This document shows, piece by piece, positions 13,211 to 14,672 of a stretch of DNA of 14,672 nt. This DNA comes from an uncultured Collinsella sp. Its GTDB lineage: Bacteria > Actinomycetota > Coriobacteriia > Coriobacteriales > Coriobacteriaceae. The stretch covers positions 1 through 14,672 of the forward strand of contig URKU01000045.1 in NCBI GenBank assembly GCA_900548515.1, in the 5' to 3' direction. The notes beneath the pieces were generated by a model. That model was given only the letters and a program-made list of their open reading frames with translations, was not told where the DNA came from and did not search any database. The first letter of the stretch is position 1, and every line of letters starts with the position of its first letter. A program made the position numbers and the translations under genes.

Positions 13211-13300
13211 TTTTGAATATCAGCGAGTGTAGCCCCAAATGGCATCGTCACCGTATCAAAATTTGAATCGCAACAGGAAGCGACAAAGCGACGCAAACCC

Positions 13301-13906
13301 CTACCCCGCCTCGCGCATCCAGCGATCGAACGTCCCCACGCACACGCCCAGGCACTTTGCTGCCTGGCTGCGGGTAATATCGCCTGCCTCATAGCTATCG
13401 CGCACCAGCTCAAACTGAGGAGGGCACGGCTTGCGAGGTCGACCGAAACGAACCCCTCGCGCCCGCGCCGCTGCAATTCCCTCCGCCTGGCGCCGATGGA
13501 TATTCTCGCGCTCCACCTGCGCCACGTAGCTCAGCAGCTGCAGCACAATATCAGCAATCAGGGTGTTAGTCACATCCGGCGCGCCGCTGGCCCTGGCGCG
13601 CGTGTCAAGCAATGGCATATCCAACACCACAATGGCAACCCCGAGCACCTTGGTAATGCGTCGCCATTCCTCAAGAATCTCGGAGTAATTACGGCCAAGT
13701 CGGTCGATAGAAAGCACCACCAGCACGTCCCCATCTCCCAGGACGTGCAGCAGCTCGCGATAACGCGGTCGATCGAAGTCCTTGCCGCTCGCATGGTCGG
13801 CATAAATATTCGCCGAGCCCACGCCATAGGCGCCCAGCGCATCCAGCTGCCGATTAAGATTCTGATCGCGCGAACTCACCCGCGCATAACCGTACACCGT
13901 CGCCAT
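13301..13906 (-). CDS. Small serine recombinase (resolvase/invertase family)
   Basis: This 201-aa enzyme is a site-specific DNA recombinase that cuts both strands through a serine. The catalytic domain begins YGYARVSSRDQN, with R9 and the nucleophile S11, and carries LSIDRLGRN with R69 and R72, the conserved active-site arginines. A long helix (ERENIHRRQAEGIAAARARG, near 140-160) should form the dimer and DNA-binding arm. The C-terminal helix-turn-helix (ITRSQAAKCLGVCVGTFDRW, near 178-197) binds the recombination site. Length fits resolvases and invertases. The ATG at 13906 was chosen; a TTG ten codons earlier is possible, and the ribosome binding site is weak for both. No transposase gene accompanies it. 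Palindromic repeats lie directly upstream and may be its own site. It could serve resolution, inversion, or be a solitary remnant of a mobile element. Confidence 0.92.
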   Translation of the reverse strand: MATVYGYARVSSRDQNLNRQLDALGAYGVGSANIYADHASGKDFDRPRYRELLHVLGDGDVLVVLSIDRLGRNYSEILEEWRRITKVLGVAIVVLDMPLLDTRARASGAPDVTNTLIADIVLQLLSYVAQVERENIHRRQAEGIAAARARGVRFGRPRKPCPPQFELVRDSYEAGDITRSQAAKCLGVCVGTFDRWMREAG

Positions 13907-13924
13907 CTCATCCCCGCTTTCTTG

Positions 13925-13985
13925 TAAACCTGCCAAAAGGGACAGGTTTATTTTGGTAGGTTTTACCTCTCAAATAGCAGGTAAG
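13925..13985. repeat. Cluster of palindromes upstream of the recombinase
   Basis: TAAACCTG (13925-13932) and CAGGTTTA (13943-13950) form a perfect 8-bp inverted repeat. Overlapping it, CCAAAA (13933-13938) pairs with TTTTGG (13951-13956). AGGT-TTT-ACCT follows at 13958-13968, and another CAGGTAAG occurs near 13979. The half-site ACCTG/CAGGT thus recurs within 60 bp just before the recombinase start. It could be the recombination site, an operator, or a REP-like repeat. Confidence 0.5.
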
Positions 13986-14020
13986 CGGGCGGCCGAGCAG
14001 ACGACAAGGTAGTCACGATT

Positions 14021-14057
14021 CAAATGCGGAGGGCGGTCCCGAAAGACCGCCCTCCGC
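14021..14057 (-). terminator. Probable terminator of rnr
   Basis: The arms GCGGAGGGCGGTC (14026-14038) and GACCGCCCTCCGC (14045-14057) are a perfect 13-bp stem with a six-base loop, 25 bp past the rnr stop. On the minus strand ATTTGAATC follows, which is a weak U tail. The strong stem makes termination likely, and it isolates rnr from the recombinase gene. Confidence 0.65.
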
Positions 14058-14082
14058 TCTCTCGCCACGAGTCGGGATTTAG

Positions 14083-14672
14083 CTAATGGATAAGCTTAAA
14101 GTCCAAGTGTCCACGCGTGGTATTGACGCGCGAGACCTCGATAATCACGCGCTGGCCCAGTTCATAGCGAGTCCCCGTGTCGGCGCCCGTCAGCGTAAGC
14201 GCGTCCTCGTCGAACTCGAGCCACTCGTTGCCCAGGCTCTTAATTGAAACCAGGCCCTCGACCTGTGTTAGGTCCAAGCGCACAAAGAGGCCCATGCTGC
14301 TAACCCACGAGACGGTTCCGGCATAGCGCTCACCCAGACGGTCCTCATAGTACTGGGCAATCTTGATCTTTTGCGTCGCATGGCTGGCGGCATCTGCCGC
14401 GCGCTCGGCATCGCTACATGCGCGGCAGATCTGCGGCAGAATGCGCGGCAGCGACTCGCGCCCCTTGCCGATCAGGCGCGGCGTACGGACCAGGGCGTCC
14501 TTGCCGCCCAGCTGCTCATAGGCCAACTGCAGTTTGAGCACGCGGTGCACCACCAGATCGGGGTAGCGACGGATGGGACTCGTAAAGTGACAGTAGCACG
14601 GCGCGGCGAGCGCAAAGTGGCCCTCGTTGCGCGGCTTGTACAGCGCGCGCTGCATGCTGCGCAGAAGCAGCG
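14083..14672 (-). CDS. rnr: Ribonuclease R, C-terminal part
   Basis: The frame is open to the right edge, so only about the last 196 residues are seen. RNase R is a processive 3'-to-5' exoribonuclease that degrades structured RNA and takes part with tmRNA/SmpB in removing faulty messages. The visible part begins in the RNB catalytic domain, including the family signature HFTSPIRRYPDLVVHR. A linker then leads to a C-terminal S1 RNA-binding domain (GERYAGTVSWVSSMGLFVRL through GLVSIKSLGNEWLEF, then LGQRVIIEVSRVNTTRGHLD). The protein ends about 20 residues after that, without the long lysine-rich tail found in E. coli RNase R. RNase II is the alternative, but the signature and S1 arrangement favour RNase R. 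A stem-loop lies just downstream. smpB lies about 4 kb further along the same strand. Confidence 0.93.
   Translation of the reverse strand, partial: LLLRSMQRALYKPRNEGHFALAAPCYCHFTSPIRRYPDLVVHRVLKLQLAYEQLGGKDALVRTPRLIGKGRESLPRILPQICRACSDAERAADAASHATQKIKIAQYYEDRLGERYAGTVSWVSSMGLFVRLDLTQVEGLVSIKSLGNEWLEFDEDALTLTGADTGTRYELGQRVIIEVSRVNTTRGHLDFKLIH

Noticed and set aside
13197..13300. Promoter of the VanZ-family gene
   Set aside because: A TACACT box is present but no acceptable -35 lies at the right distance, so it was not called.

Overview
The window is GC-rich bacterial chromosome with dense, mostly minus-strand gene content. Protein sequences, the pairing of NADPH-type glutamate synthase with strict-anaerobe redox proteins (a short rubredoxin and an Hrb-like flavin reductase), and the style of the intergenic palindromes suggest a gut Coriobacteriia, most likely Collinsella. 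That assignment rests on recall of the protein families and was not tested by a search.

Layout, left to right. (1) 1-159: the 5' end of an unrecognised minus-strand gene, followed by about 415 bp without a gene that holds an 82-bp REP-like palindrome. (2) 575-6762: a complete gltB-gltD operon (minus strand) for NADPH glutamate synthase. (3) 6763-7283: a divergent regulatory region. It holds a GlnR-box-like dyad next to gltB and a tandem array of three hairpins with an exact 80-bp period. (4) 7284-8540: an Nramp (MntH-type) divalent-metal transporter on the plus strand. (5) 8570-9428: a half copy of the 80-bp repeat, a terminator, a 47-aa short-loop rubredoxin and a flavin reductase; the two proteins look like a split version of the clostridial Hrb protein. 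(6) 9585-11225: smpB, an upstream overlapping TPR-like gene, and a tRNA-Gln/tRNA-Glu transcription unit with clear promoter and terminator. (7) 11502-13906: accessory-looking genes: a small plus-strand hypothetical protein, a second tandem hairpin array (exact 62-bp period), an ArsC/Spx-family thioredoxin-fold protein, a VanZ-family membrane protein and a small serine recombinase with palindromic repeats upstream. (8) 14083-14672: the 3' part of rnr (RNase R).

How the genes relate. GltB and GltD form one enzyme that assimilates ammonia with glutamine synthetase, and the dyad upstream of gltB suggests nitrogen control. SmpB and RNase R both act in tmRNA ribosome rescue and are adjacent in many genomes; here about 4 kb of tRNA and accessory genes separates them. 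The rubredoxin and flavin reductase probably feed electrons to an oxygen- or NO-reducing flavodiiron protein encoded elsewhere.

The most unusual content is non-coding. Two unrelated tandem hairpin arrays (80-bp and 62-bp periods) share one architecture: fixed period and conserved outer pattern, with arm substitutions compensated on the other arm. This indicates selection or a copying mechanism that preserves pairing. No known function is recognised for either.
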